A stretch of 64,000 nt of DNA from Agromyces terreus. GTDB lineage: Bacteria; Actinomycetota; Actinomycetes; Actinomycetales; Microbacteriaceae. Positions within the stretch are counted from its first letter, which is position 1. Every line of letters begins with the position of its first letter. The notes under the pieces are model-generated. The model searched no databases. It was not told where the DNA came from and was given only the letters and a program-made list of their open reading frames with translations. The position numbers and the translations under genes are program-made. This document shows, piece by piece, positions 42,728 through 51,238 of the stretch. The stretch spans positions 124,001 to 188,000 of the forward strand of contig NZ_WBIS01000004.1 in NCBI RefSeq assembly GCF_009749465.1. The letters are read 5' to 3'.

Positions 42728-42775
42728 AGGCGGGTCACGGTTTCGCCCGCCTAGTCCCACTTGCCTCTGGGACAC
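42728..42775 (+). terminator. Two small hairpins between the CBS gene and BREX
   Basis: GGCGGG...CCCGCC (about 42728-42750) and GTCCC...GGGAC (about 42755-42774) lie 50-95 bp after the CBS gene stop. They may end its transcript; no clear T-run follows. The remaining bases up to brxA hold a possible -10 box (TATGCT, 42937-42942) and no convincing gene. Confidence 0.3.
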
Positions 42776-42975
42776 TGTTGGTACGCCCTAGGCCTCTGAA
42801 CCCGGGTGCTCCATGTAAAGGAACCGATGAAGCCCAATCCTGCGTTGATGAGCGTTGGCCAGCGCAGGCGCAACAAACTTCGTCGTTTGAAGTGGCGGTG
42901 CACCCGAACTCGAAACAGCTGGACTGCGCGCAGGACTATGCTGATTCACTGCCCTTTTTCGAGAGGAGGCCCGCG

Positions 42976-43584
42976 ATGCCACGCGAGCGCTATGCGCTGT
43001 CGTTCACCAGCGGCGGACTCCTGGTCCGTGAGGCGGATGTGATCGTTTCGGAGTACCTACGGATGCGCGACTGGGCCGCGGTACGCCAGGTAGTCGTCGA
43101 GCGGAACCTCCTGCAGGCACGCACCAACTCATCCAGCGTTCGCGTAACGAGGGAGACGATTCAGCGCCTCGGCGCGCTCGACGACGCGGAGCTCGAGATC
43201 CTCGCTGACGCGAGCTTCACCGAGCGCTGCCACCTGATGTGGGCCGCCGCTTGTCGCCGCTACGACCTCATCGGCGACTTCGCCGAGGAAGTGCTCCGCG
43301 AACGATTCCTCCTGATGACGCCGACAGTGGACGCCAAGGACTTCGACCGATTCATGGCCGGTAAGAGCCTGTGGCATCCCGAGCTCGACGAGCTCAAGCC
43401 CTCCACGCGAGAAAAGTTGCGCCAGACCATCTTCCGGATGCTCCATGAAGCCGGCCTCCGCACTGAAGCGGGCGCGATCATCCCCGCTCTCATCTCCGAA
43501 CGAGTCCAAGGGGTGCTAGCCGCGCGCGAGCCGAGCGACATCCGGTTTTTCCCGACCACGCTGACCATGGAGGCGACGCGATGA
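42976..43584 (+). CDS. brxA: BREX protein BrxA (DUF1819)
   Basis: A 202-residue protein matching the DUF1819 family (RYALSFTSGGLLVREADVIVSEYLRMRDWAAVRQ...). GAGAGGAGG lies upstream of the ATG at 42976. BrxA is a small DNA-binding protein and the usual first gene of type I BREX loci. Its stop overlaps the brxB start (ATGA). The segment HLMWAAACRRYDLIGDFAEEVLRERFL is the typical middle of the family. Confidence 0.93.
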   Translation: MPRERYALSFTSGGLLVREADVIVSEYLRMRDWAAVRQVVVERNLLQARTNSSSVRVTRETIQRLGALDDAELEILADASFTERCHLMWAAACRRYDLIGDFAEEVLRERFLLMTPTVDAKDFDRFMAGKSLWHPELDELKPSTREKLRQTIFRMLHEAGLRTEAGAIIPALISERVQGVLAAREPSDIRFFPTTLTMEATR

Positions 43585-44189
43585 GCACAGCCCAGCGAAG
43601 CCTCGTGAGCGACGAGAAGCACGTGTACAACGTGCTCCGCAGCGAGCGGTTCCTGCGGATGGAAGGCCTCTCCAAAGAGGTGCCGTTCTTCATCTACCAC
43701 TTCCCGCCCGCCTGGGCGGTCGAGGTCGAAGGCCTCCGCGATCGCGTCACCACGAAGCTCCGCACTGATGACGGGTTGAGCGTTGTGGATGTCAATCTCT
43801 ATGACCTCGCGATCCAGCTCCTTCAGGAACGCGGTGTCTGGGATCGTGTCCTGGCTCTGGAGCCCGAGATGGACAAGGCAGAGTTCCGCGAGACGCTGCA
43901 GGGGATGCTGGACCCGCACGATCACCTCGCCCCCGCGATCCGCGCTCGACTCAACGCCGAGCCGAGCGACATCGTTTTCCTCACCGGCCTTGGTGAGGTG
44001 TTTCCCTTCATCCGCACCCACACGGTGCTGGAGAACTTACAGAGCGTCGTGACGGGGCGTCCAATGCTGGCGTGGTTCCCGGGAACGTACGAGTTCACTC
44101 AGGCACACGGCCACCAGTTGCGCGCACTCAACCTCACCGCGAGCGACAGCTATTACCGGGCCAAGGACATTCTGGAACAGGAAGCGTGA
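43581..44189 (+). CDS. brxB: BREX protein BrxB (DUF1788)
   Basis: A 202-residue DUF1788 protein (PFFIYHFPPAWAVEVEGLRDRV...VVDVNLYDLAIQLLQERG...FLTGLGEVFPFIRTHTVLENLQ). It is an accessory protein required in type I BREX, of unknown biochemical activity. The start overlaps the brxA stop, and its stop is two bases before brxC, so the three genes are translationally coupled. Confidence 0.93.
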   Translation: MSTAQRSLVSDEKHVYNVLRSERFLRMEGLSKEVPFFIYHFPPAWAVEVEGLRDRVTTKLRTDDGLSVVDVNLYDLAIQLLQERGVWDRVLALEPEMDKAEFRETLQGMLDPHDHLAPAIRARLNAEPSDIVFLTGLGEVFPFIRTHTVLENLQSVVTGRPMLAWFPGTYEFTQAHGHQLRALNLTASDSYYRAKDILEQEA

Positions 44190-44191
44190 GC

Positions 44192-47100
44192 ATGGCAGTC
44201 AACGAGAGTGTCGCGATCAACGAGATCTTCGCCAAGCCGATCGGCCGCGCCATCGAAGGCGTCATCAAGGCGGATGACACCTCGCACCTCGCGACCGAGG
44301 TCGAAGAGTACGTCCTCACCAACGAGGCTGCGAAGGGTCTCGAGCATGTGCTGGAGGCTTACACGAACTACACGAACGCCAACGGTGTCTGGATCTCGGG
44401 CTTCTTCGGCTCCGGTAAGTCGCACCTGCTGAAGATGCTCGCGCACCTGCTCGGCGATATTGATGGGCACAACTACCCGCGCTCCCAGGTCTCGGCGCAG
44501 TTCCAGGCCAAGGCTGACGACGCGTTCCTCCCGGCGCTGATCGACAAGGCTGACCGCATCGCGGCGAAGAGCCTGCTGTTCAACATCGATCAGAAGGCCA
44601 CGCTGATCTCGAAGGATCAGAACGACGCGCTACTCAAGGTGTTCGTGAAGATCTTCGACGAGTCCCGCGGGTACTACGGCAACCAGGGACACATCGCCCG
44701 CTTCGAGAGCGACCTCGACGAGCGCGGCCAGTACGACGCGTTCAAGATGGCGTTCGAGCGGATCGCTGGAATCTCGTGGACGCAGGGTCGCGAACAAGCT
44801 GCCCTCGAGGCCGGGCACATCGATCAGGCCTTCGCCGAGGTCAACGGCGCCGAGAGCCCCGGAATCATCCGCCAGTACAGCACCAACTACTCGGTCTCCA
44901 TCGAAGACTTCGCCGACGAGGTCGCCGCGTGGCTCGGCCAGCAGCCCGACGGATACCGGCTCAATTTCTTCGTCGACGAGGTCGGCCAGTTCATCGGCAG
45001 CAACACCCAGCTCATGCTGAATCTGCAGACCATCGCAGAATCCCTCGCCACCAAGTGCAAGGGACGTGCGTGGATCTTCGTCACCTCGCAGGAAGACATG
45101 GAGAAGGTCGGCGGCGACAGAACCAAGACGCAGGCGAACGACTTCTCGCGCGTCCAGGCCCGGTTCAAGAACCGCCTCAAGCTCACCAGCCAGGATGTCG
45201 AGGAGGTCATTCGAAAGCGTCTGCTTGACAAGACGGATACCGCGAAGATCGACGTCGCGGCGATCTATTCGGCTGAGCACGCGAACTTCAAGACCCTGTT
45301 CGACTTCGTCGAGGGCCGGCACTACCCGAACTACCGGGACCAGCAGCACTTTGTCGGCACGTACCCGTTCGTGAGCTACCAGTTTCCGCTGTTCCAATCA
45401 GCGATCGAGGGCATCAGCGATCACAACATCTTCGAAGGCCGCAACAGCTCCGTCGGCGAGCGGTCCATGCTCGGTGTCGTGCAGGAGGTCGCCCGCTCCC
45501 TCACTGACAAGCCCCTTGGTCAGCTCGCTTCGTTCGACCAGATGTTTGAAGGTATCCGAGCGTCCCTGAAGTCCGCGAACCAGCGCGCGATCAACGACGC
45601 CGAGCGCAGCCCGAGCCTGCCTCCGCTCGCGGTGCGCTTGCTCAAGGCATTGTTCCTGGTGAAGTACGTCGACACGTTCAAGGCGACGCCACGGAACCTG
45701 ACAGTGCTGGTCTATGACCGCTTCGGTACTGACCTCGCCCAGCTCGGCAAGGACGTCAATGAGGCTCTCGCCGCGCTGGAAGCGCAGACCTACATTCAGC
45801 GCAACGGCGACATCTACAGTTACCTGACTAACGAAGAGCAGAAGATCGAGCAGGAGATCAAGAACGTCGACATCGACAGTTCCGACGTCACCAAGAAGCT
45901 CTCCGACTTGCTCACCGGATCGATCATCAAGACCACCAAGATCGTCTACGGCAAGAACGGTCAGAACTTTCCGATCGGTTTCAAGCTCGATGGACAGGCG
46001 ATGAGCAAGCAGCATGAGCTGTCGCTGCACTTCACCAGTCCGGAGCAGGGATTCAGTGTGGAGCAGATCAAGGCCCACAGCGCCGGCCTCGACGAGCTTC
46101 GCGTCGTGCTCCCCCCGGAGACCGATCGGATCCTCGCCGATCTGCGGCTGCTCCTGAAGACCGAGAAGTATGTCAAGCGCGCACAGGGCGCAAGTCGCAC
46201 CTCGATCGAGCAGACGATTCTGCAGACCAAGGGCACGCAGAACGCGGAGCGCGAGAAGGAGATCGTCGAGCGCCTCCGCACTGCGGTCGGAAAATCCACC
46301 CTCATCTACAACGCCGGCTTGCTCGACGTCAGCTCGGCCGACCCGGTGACCCGCATCAATGACGGCTTCCAGAAGGTCATCGCCGCGACGTACTCGAACC
46401 TCACCCTGCTCGGGGGAAAGATCCTCACCGAGCAGCAGCTTTCGAGCTTCGTGAACCCGCCCGATGGTGGCCTGTTCGATGACACCGCCAGCATTCTCGC
46501 GGTGCCCGGCGACGACATGCTCGCCCATCTCGAGATGAGCAGAAAGCGTCACATCCAGGTGACGATGAAACAACTCCTCGAGAAGTACGCGACCAAGCCC
46601 TACGGCTGGGATCAGTGGTCGATCGCCGCGGTGGTGGGCTATCTCTCCGGCGATTCGAAGGTCGAACTTCAGCTCAACCAGAAGATTCTGGCGCGGACTG
46701 AGATCACGTCTGCGCTGCGTAACACGCAGAACTACCCACACATGGTCGTCGCGCTCGAGCGGGACTTCGACCCCAAGGTGGTGAGCACGTTCCGGAAGTT
46801 CGTGATCGAGTTCACCGACGACGGGGCGGTCTCGAAGGATGCCCGCGAACTTGCCCGCGCAGGCAAGGAGCACCTCGACGCGAAGCTGGCCGAGCTGAAG
46901 GCGCTGCGCACCGGCGCCGGATACCCATTCATCGAACAGCTCGACGCCCCCATCCGGATGCTCGACGATCTCTGTGCGCATAAGCCCGAGTGGTTCGTCA
47001 CCGACTTCACTGGCGCAGACGACCTCCTCGACGCCAAAGACAACGTCATCGACCCGATAAAGGCGTTCCTGAACGGGGCGCAGCGTGGGATCTACGACAA

Positions 47101-47713
47101 CGCAACGATGTTCATGCAGTCGAACCGTTCAAATCTCCCGTACCTGCCAGGAGGTGCCGCGGACTCGGTCGAGACAGCTCTCGAGGACGCACAGATCTTC
47201 CGAGGCGGCAAGACGGCCCAACTGGGCGCCGCGATCACATCTCTGGAAGCGCTATTGAGCGAAGCGATCGCGACGCAGCGCGCGTCCGCAACAGCAGACA
47301 TCAATGAACGCTGGCAGCAGGTTCCCGGAAGCAAGGCTTACGAAGACGCCAGCGAAGCGGCACGGCAGTCGGTGACTCGCGCGGCAAACGCTGTTCTCGA
47401 CCGGGTGCAACGCGAAACGCAGATCCCCTCGATCAAGAACCTGGCCTCGCAGTTCGCGGAGACAACGTATCCGCGGATTCTTGACGAACTGCATAGCGCA
47501 CGAGTCACGCCGCCTCCGGATCCCGACCACGACCCCGACATCGATACGCCGGCAGACCCGGTCCCGACGAAGCAGACCGTGTCGATCGGCTCATTGCAAC
47601 TCCCCGGCGCAGGTCAAGTGTTGGAAACCGCGGCTGACGTCTCCGGCTATCTCGATCAGCTCCGCACGACACTGGTCGCGGCTATCAACGACAACAAGCG
47701 CATCACGCTGTAG
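44192..47713 (+). CDS. brxC: BREX P-loop ATPase BrxC
   Basis: A 1173-residue ATPase. Walker A is GFFGSGKSHLLKM at about residues 69-81, and the central part has the family segment INFFVDEVGQFIGSN-like (seen as LNFFVDEVGQFIG, about 257-269) containing Walker B. The length is normal for BrxC/PglY. It is a core BREX component thought to act with PglX and PglZ in discriminating and blocking phage DNA. The ATG at 44192 comes two bases after brxB; earlier in-frame sequence overlaps brxB and is not used. Confidence 0.95.
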   Translation: MAVNESVAINEIFAKPIGRAIEGVIKADDTSHLATEVEEYVLTNEAAKGLEHVLEAYTNYTNANGVWISGFFGSGKSHLLKMLAHLLGDIDGHNYPRSQVSAQFQAKADDAFLPALIDKADRIAAKSLLFNIDQKATLISKDQNDALLKVFVKIFDESRGYYGNQGHIARFESDLDERGQYDAFKMAFERIAGISWTQGREQAALEAGHIDQAFAEVNGAESPGIIRQYSTNYSVSIEDFADEVAAWLGQQPDGYRLNFFVDEVGQFIGSNTQLMLNLQTIAESLATKCKGRAWIFVTSQEDMEKVGGDRTKTQANDFSRVQARFKNRLKLTSQDVEEVIRKRLLDKTDTAKIDVAAIYSAEHANFKTLFDFVEGRHYPNYRDQQHFVGTYPFVSYQFPLFQSAIEGISDHNIFEGRNSSVGERSMLGVVQEVARSLTDKPLGQLASFDQMFEGIRASLKSANQRAINDAERSPSLPPLAVRLLKALFLVKYVDTFKATPRNLTVLVYDRFGTDLAQLGKDVNEALAALEAQTYIQRNGDIYSYLTNEEQKIEQEIKNVDIDSSDVTKKLSDLLTGSIIKTTKIVYGKNGQNFPIGFKLDGQAMSKQHELSLHFTSPEQGFSVEQIKAHSAGLDELRVVLPPETDRILADLRLLLKTEKYVKRAQGASRTSIEQTILQTKGTQNAEREKEIVERLRTAVGKSTLIYNAGLLDVSSADPVTRINDGFQKVIAATYSNLTLLGGKILTEQQLSSFVNPPDGGLFDDTASILAVPGDDMLAHLEMSRKRHIQVTMKQLLEKYATKPYGWDQWSIAAVVGYLSGDSKVELQLNQKILARTEITSALRNTQNYPHMVVALERDFDPKVVSTFRKFVIEFTDDGAVSKDARELARAGKEHLDAKLAELKALRTGAGYPFIEQLDAPIRMLDDLCAHKPEWFVTDFTGADDLLDAKDNVIDPIKAFLNGAQRGIYDNATMFMQSNRSNLPYLPGGAADSVETALEDAQIFRGGKTAQLGAAITSLEALLSEAIATQRASATADINERWQQVPGSKAYEDASEAARQSVTRAANAVLDRVQRETQIPSIKNLASQFAETTYPRILDELHSARVTPPPDPDHDPDIDTPADPVPTKQTVSIGSLQLPGAGQVLETAADVSGYLDQLRTTLVAAINDNKRITL

Positions 47714-47725
47714 GACGAGAACAGT

Positions 47726-50700
47726 ATGGACACCAAGCCCCTCGAACGTTTCGCGACGCAAGCGCGCCGCGACCTTCTCTCGTCTGTCGATGCCCGCGCG
47801 ACGGCGGTACTCACTGCCGGATCCGTCGCCCGCGCTGAACGCCCCGAGGTCGTGCGGAAGCTCGAAGCCGAGATCACCGCTCGTGGCCGCGCGCACGTGA
47901 TTGACAAGGTCGCCTACACGTGGTTCAACCGAATCATCGCGCTGCGATTCATGGACGCCCGAGGCTACACGGATGCGGGCATCGTTTCGCCCGCCCAGGG
48001 CCAAGCACACGGCCAACCGGAGATCCTGGCCGAGGCCAAGCGCGGAAGCCTCGACACAGACGTCGTGATCAACAAGATCACCGCCCAGACCATCCTGGGC
48101 CTCCTCGACGGCAGCCGTCGAAGCACCGATGCTGAGGGTGAGGCGTACTCACTGCTCCTCACCGAGTACTGCCGGTTCTGGCACAAATCGATGCCGTTCA
48201 TGTTCGAACGCGAAGGCGACTACACCGAGCTCCTCGTTCCCGCCGGACTTCTCGCCGATGGCGCCATCCTCTCTAAGGCGCGCGAAGTGCTCACGGAAGA
48301 AGTCTGTGACGACGTCGAGGTCATTGGCTGGCTCTACCAGTTCTACATCTCGGAGCGGAAAGACGAGGTGTTCGCCGGCTTCAAGAAGAACAAGAAGGCC
48401 GGCGCGGACGAGATTCCCGCCGCCACCCAGCTCTTCACCCCGCACTGGATCGTCCGATACCTCGTCGAGAATTCACTGGGGCGGCTGTGGATGCTCAACA
48501 GGCCAGAGTCACGACTCGTTGACCAAATGGAGTACTTCATCGCGCCGATCGAGGATGATGCGGACTTTCTGCGTGTCGGTAGCCCTGAAGAGTTGACCCT
48601 GCTGGATCCAGCCTGCGGCTCGGGGCATATGCTCACCTACGCCTTTGATCTGCTCTACGCAATCTATGAGGAGGCAGGCTACGCGCCTTCAGAAATCCCA
48701 AGCCTGATCCTCACCCACAATCTTCACGGGACCGAGATTGACCCTCGCGCGGGATCGCTTGCCGCTTTCGCTCTCACCATGAAGGCCAGGGCAAAGGTGC
48801 GGACGTTCTTGAACAGGAAAGTCCAGCCGAAGGTCTGCGTAATCGAGCAGATCTCGTTCGAATCGGATGAGCTTGACCGAATACTGCCTGCGGGCAAGCG
48901 CCATGTAGACGACGATCGTTTCTGGAATCAGTTCGAGATGGCGGACACACTCGGCTCGCTTGTCAAGCCAGACGCGCGGGCGCTCGCTCGTCTCGGCAAC
49001 TTGCTGGAGTCTCTCGATGCGGATGGAGACCTACTCACAGGTAGCGCGATCGACAAGGTCGCGCGAGTCATCTCCCAAGCTCGCTACCTCCAACCCGGGT
49101 ACGCCGTCGTCGTGGCCAACCCTCCTTACATGGGAGTAAAGAACGCGTCAGCGCAACTCGCGGACTACCTCAAGGAGACCTACACACACTTCAAGTCAGA
49201 CCTGTTCTCAGCTTTCGTAAAACAGTGCTCCGACCTTGGCACCGAGGGCGGACTTGTGGGCATCATGTCCCCAAACGTCTGGATGTACATTTCCGCGCAC
49301 GCGCATCTGCGGACGCTCCTCCTAGATCGCCACGGCATTCAGTCGTTGATCGAGCTGCCCCTCGGCGGGTTCGATGGGGCGACGGTTCAGATCTGCGCGT
49401 ATACCTTCGTCGTCCGCCCCAGCGACGGGCGATCCGCAACTTTTATACGACTTGTCGACGGTGCCCGCGAGCGCCCCCTGGCTTCGGCGCTTGTTGAAGC
49501 CATCGCTAACCCAACGTCTTCGAACCGATTCCAGGTTGAGCGGAGTTCATTCCGCGGGCTCCCCGGAGAGCCACTAATTTACTGGCTCGCTGAGAAGATC
49601 GCCCCCGCCTTCGCCGCCGGTGTAAGCCTCTCGTCGGTTTCGTACACAAGAATTGGGCTCATCACCGGCGACAATAACTCGTACCTTCGTGAGTGGTTTG
49701 AAGTCTCCCACGCCGGCATCGGAGTCGGCCTCACTCGCTCTCAGGCACAGGAATCAGGGCTCCGCTGGTTCCCAGTGACAAAGGGTGGCGAGTATCGCAA
49801 GTGGTACGGAAATGTCAGCGTTGTCGTGGATTGGCAGCACGACGGCCGGACTTTGCAGACGCGGATGGACCCCACGGGCTCACGAGTGCTCGCTCACAAC
49901 TTCAACCTCGAGGACATCTTCAAGCCTGGCGTGACCTGGTCCAAGATCTCTTCCGGAAGGTTCTCCGGGCGCTACCAACCGCTGGGGTTCATCTTCAATG
50001 ATCCGTCTGCCGCGATCTTCCCATCCGGGAATCAAGTATCTACAGAAGTCCTGCTTGCCTATCTGTCGTCGAGCGTTGCTGACTTCCTCCTTCGCGCGCT
50101 GAATCCGACACTCAATTTTCAGCCGGGAAATGTCTCGAGCCTCCCTTGGTCGGCCGCGGTACCCCTCGCGTACGTGGAGGAACTCGCAGTTTCCGCGCGG
50201 GCGTTGGCAAGAGCGGACTGGGACGAGCAAGAGGTTTCCAGAGACTTCACCCAAAGCCGCCTGGTTCCGACCACGCGACCAGCGCGACTGGCCAACGTCG
50301 TCGAAAGCGCGCTCCTCGCATTCGAAGAGCGTGCTGCGCAACTGGCTGAAATCGAGAAACAGAACAACGAAGCGTTCGCTTCGGCTCTAGGGCTGAGCCA
50401 GGCCGTGGGTGTGGCGGTACCGCTTGAGAACGTCACGCTCACGAGCAACCCCGCATGGGCCTTCGCGGACATCGCAGACTCGAGCGCCAGGCGAGCGTCT
50501 GCGTTCAGCAGGGCGGTTCAGGAACTGGTCTCATACGCTGTCGGCTGCATGTTCGGGCGCTACAGTCTTGATCAAGCTGGCTTAATCCTCGCCGACCAGG
50601 GCGCGACGCTCGAGAACTACCTCGCGAAGGTTCCATCGCCGACGATGCGCCCCGATGCCGACAACGTGATCCCCTTTGTTGACGACGGCTGGTTTGAGGA

Positions 50701-51238
50701 CGACATAGTGGAGCGATTCCGTCAGTTCCTGCGGGCCGCGTTCGGCGCCGAGCATTTCGAGGAGAACCTGCTCGTCGTCGAGGAAGCGCTCGGGGTGCGG
50801 ACGTTGCGTGACTACTTCATTACCAAGTCCGGCAAGTCGAAGTTCTACGACGACCACGTGCAGCGGTACAAGAAGCGGCCGATCTACTGGATGTTCTCCA
50901 GCCCCAAGGGATCGTTCAACGCGCTGATCTATGTGCACCGCTACAACCCGTCGACAGTATCGACCGTTCTTAACGAGTACCTACGCGAGTATCGAGCCAA
51001 GCTCGAGGTCGCACTCGCGAACGCAGACCAAGCGGGTTCCGCGGGTTCGATCAAGGACCAGAAGGAAGCTGACCGGCTGCGCAAGGTGCTTGCGGAGCTG
51101 GGCGACTACGAGCACGACGTCCTTTACCCACTAGCGACCCAGCAGATCGCGATCGACCTCGACGATGGGGTGAAGGCGAATTACCCCAAGTTCTACCCGG
51201 CGGTCCGTAAGATCGTCGGACTGGAGTCGGCGGAGTGA
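47726..51238 (+). CDS. pglX: BREX-1 adenine-specific DNA methyltransferase PglX
   Basis: A 1170-residue N6-adenine methyltransferase. The AdoMet-binding motif is DPACGSGHML (about residues 293-302) and the catalytic motif is NPPYMG (about 465-470). N-terminal helical and C-terminal target-recognition regions are as in type I BREX PglX. It methylates a non-palindromic site on the host chromosome to mark self. Its stop overlaps the pglZ start (GTGA). AGGACGAG precedes the ATG. No frameshift or phase-variable tract is seen, so the gene looks intact. Confidence 0.95.
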   Translation: MDTKPLERFATQARRDLLSSVDARATAVLTAGSVARAERPEVVRKLEAEITARGRAHVIDKVAYTWFNRIIALRFMDARGYTDAGIVSPAQGQAHGQPEILAEAKRGSLDTDVVINKITAQTILGLLDGSRRSTDAEGEAYSLLLTEYCRFWHKSMPFMFEREGDYTELLVPAGLLADGAILSKAREVLTEEVCDDVEVIGWLYQFYISERKDEVFAGFKKNKKAGADEIPAATQLFTPHWIVRYLVENSLGRLWMLNRPESRLVDQMEYFIAPIEDDADFLRVGSPEELTLLDPACGSGHMLTYAFDLLYAIYEEAGYAPSEIPSLILTHNLHGTEIDPRAGSLAAFALTMKARAKVRTFLNRKVQPKVCVIEQISFESDELDRILPAGKRHVDDDRFWNQFEMADTLGSLVKPDARALARLGNLLESLDADGDLLTGSAIDKVARVISQARYLQPGYAVVVANPPYMGVKNASAQLADYLKETYTHFKSDLFSAFVKQCSDLGTEGGLVGIMSPNVWMYISAHAHLRTLLLDRHGIQSLIELPLGGFDGATVQICAYTFVVRPSDGRSATFIRLVDGARERPLASALVEAIANPTSSNRFQVERSSFRGLPGEPLIYWLAEKIAPAFAAGVSLSSVSYTRIGLITGDNNSYLREWFEVSHAGIGVGLTRSQAQESGLRWFPVTKGGEYRKWYGNVSVVVDWQHDGRTLQTRMDPTGSRVLAHNFNLEDIFKPGVTWSKISSGRFSGRYQPLGFIFNDPSAAIFPSGNQVSTEVLLAYLSSSVADFLLRALNPTLNFQPGNVSSLPWSAAVPLAYVEELAVSARALARADWDEQEVSRDFTQSRLVPTTRPARLANVVESALLAFEERAAQLAEIEKQNNEAFASALGLSQAVGVAVPLENVTLTSNPAWAFADIADSSARRASAFSRAVQELVSYAVGCMFGRYSLDQAGLILADQGATLENYLAKVPSPTMRPDADNVIPFVDDGWFEDDIVERFRQFLRAAFGAEHFEENLLVVEEALGVRTLRDYFITKSGKSKFYDDHVQRYKKRPIYWMFSSPKGSFNALIYVHRYNPSTVSTVLNEYLREYRAKLEVALANADQAGSAGSIKDQKEADRLRKVLAELGDYEHDVLYPLATQQIAIDLDDGVKANYPKFYPAVRKIVGLESAE

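Noticed and set aside
42806-43042. Small open frame just before brxA
   Set aside because: It overlaps the start of brxA in another frame, shows no conserved pattern, and its coding region would contain the likely brxA promoter.
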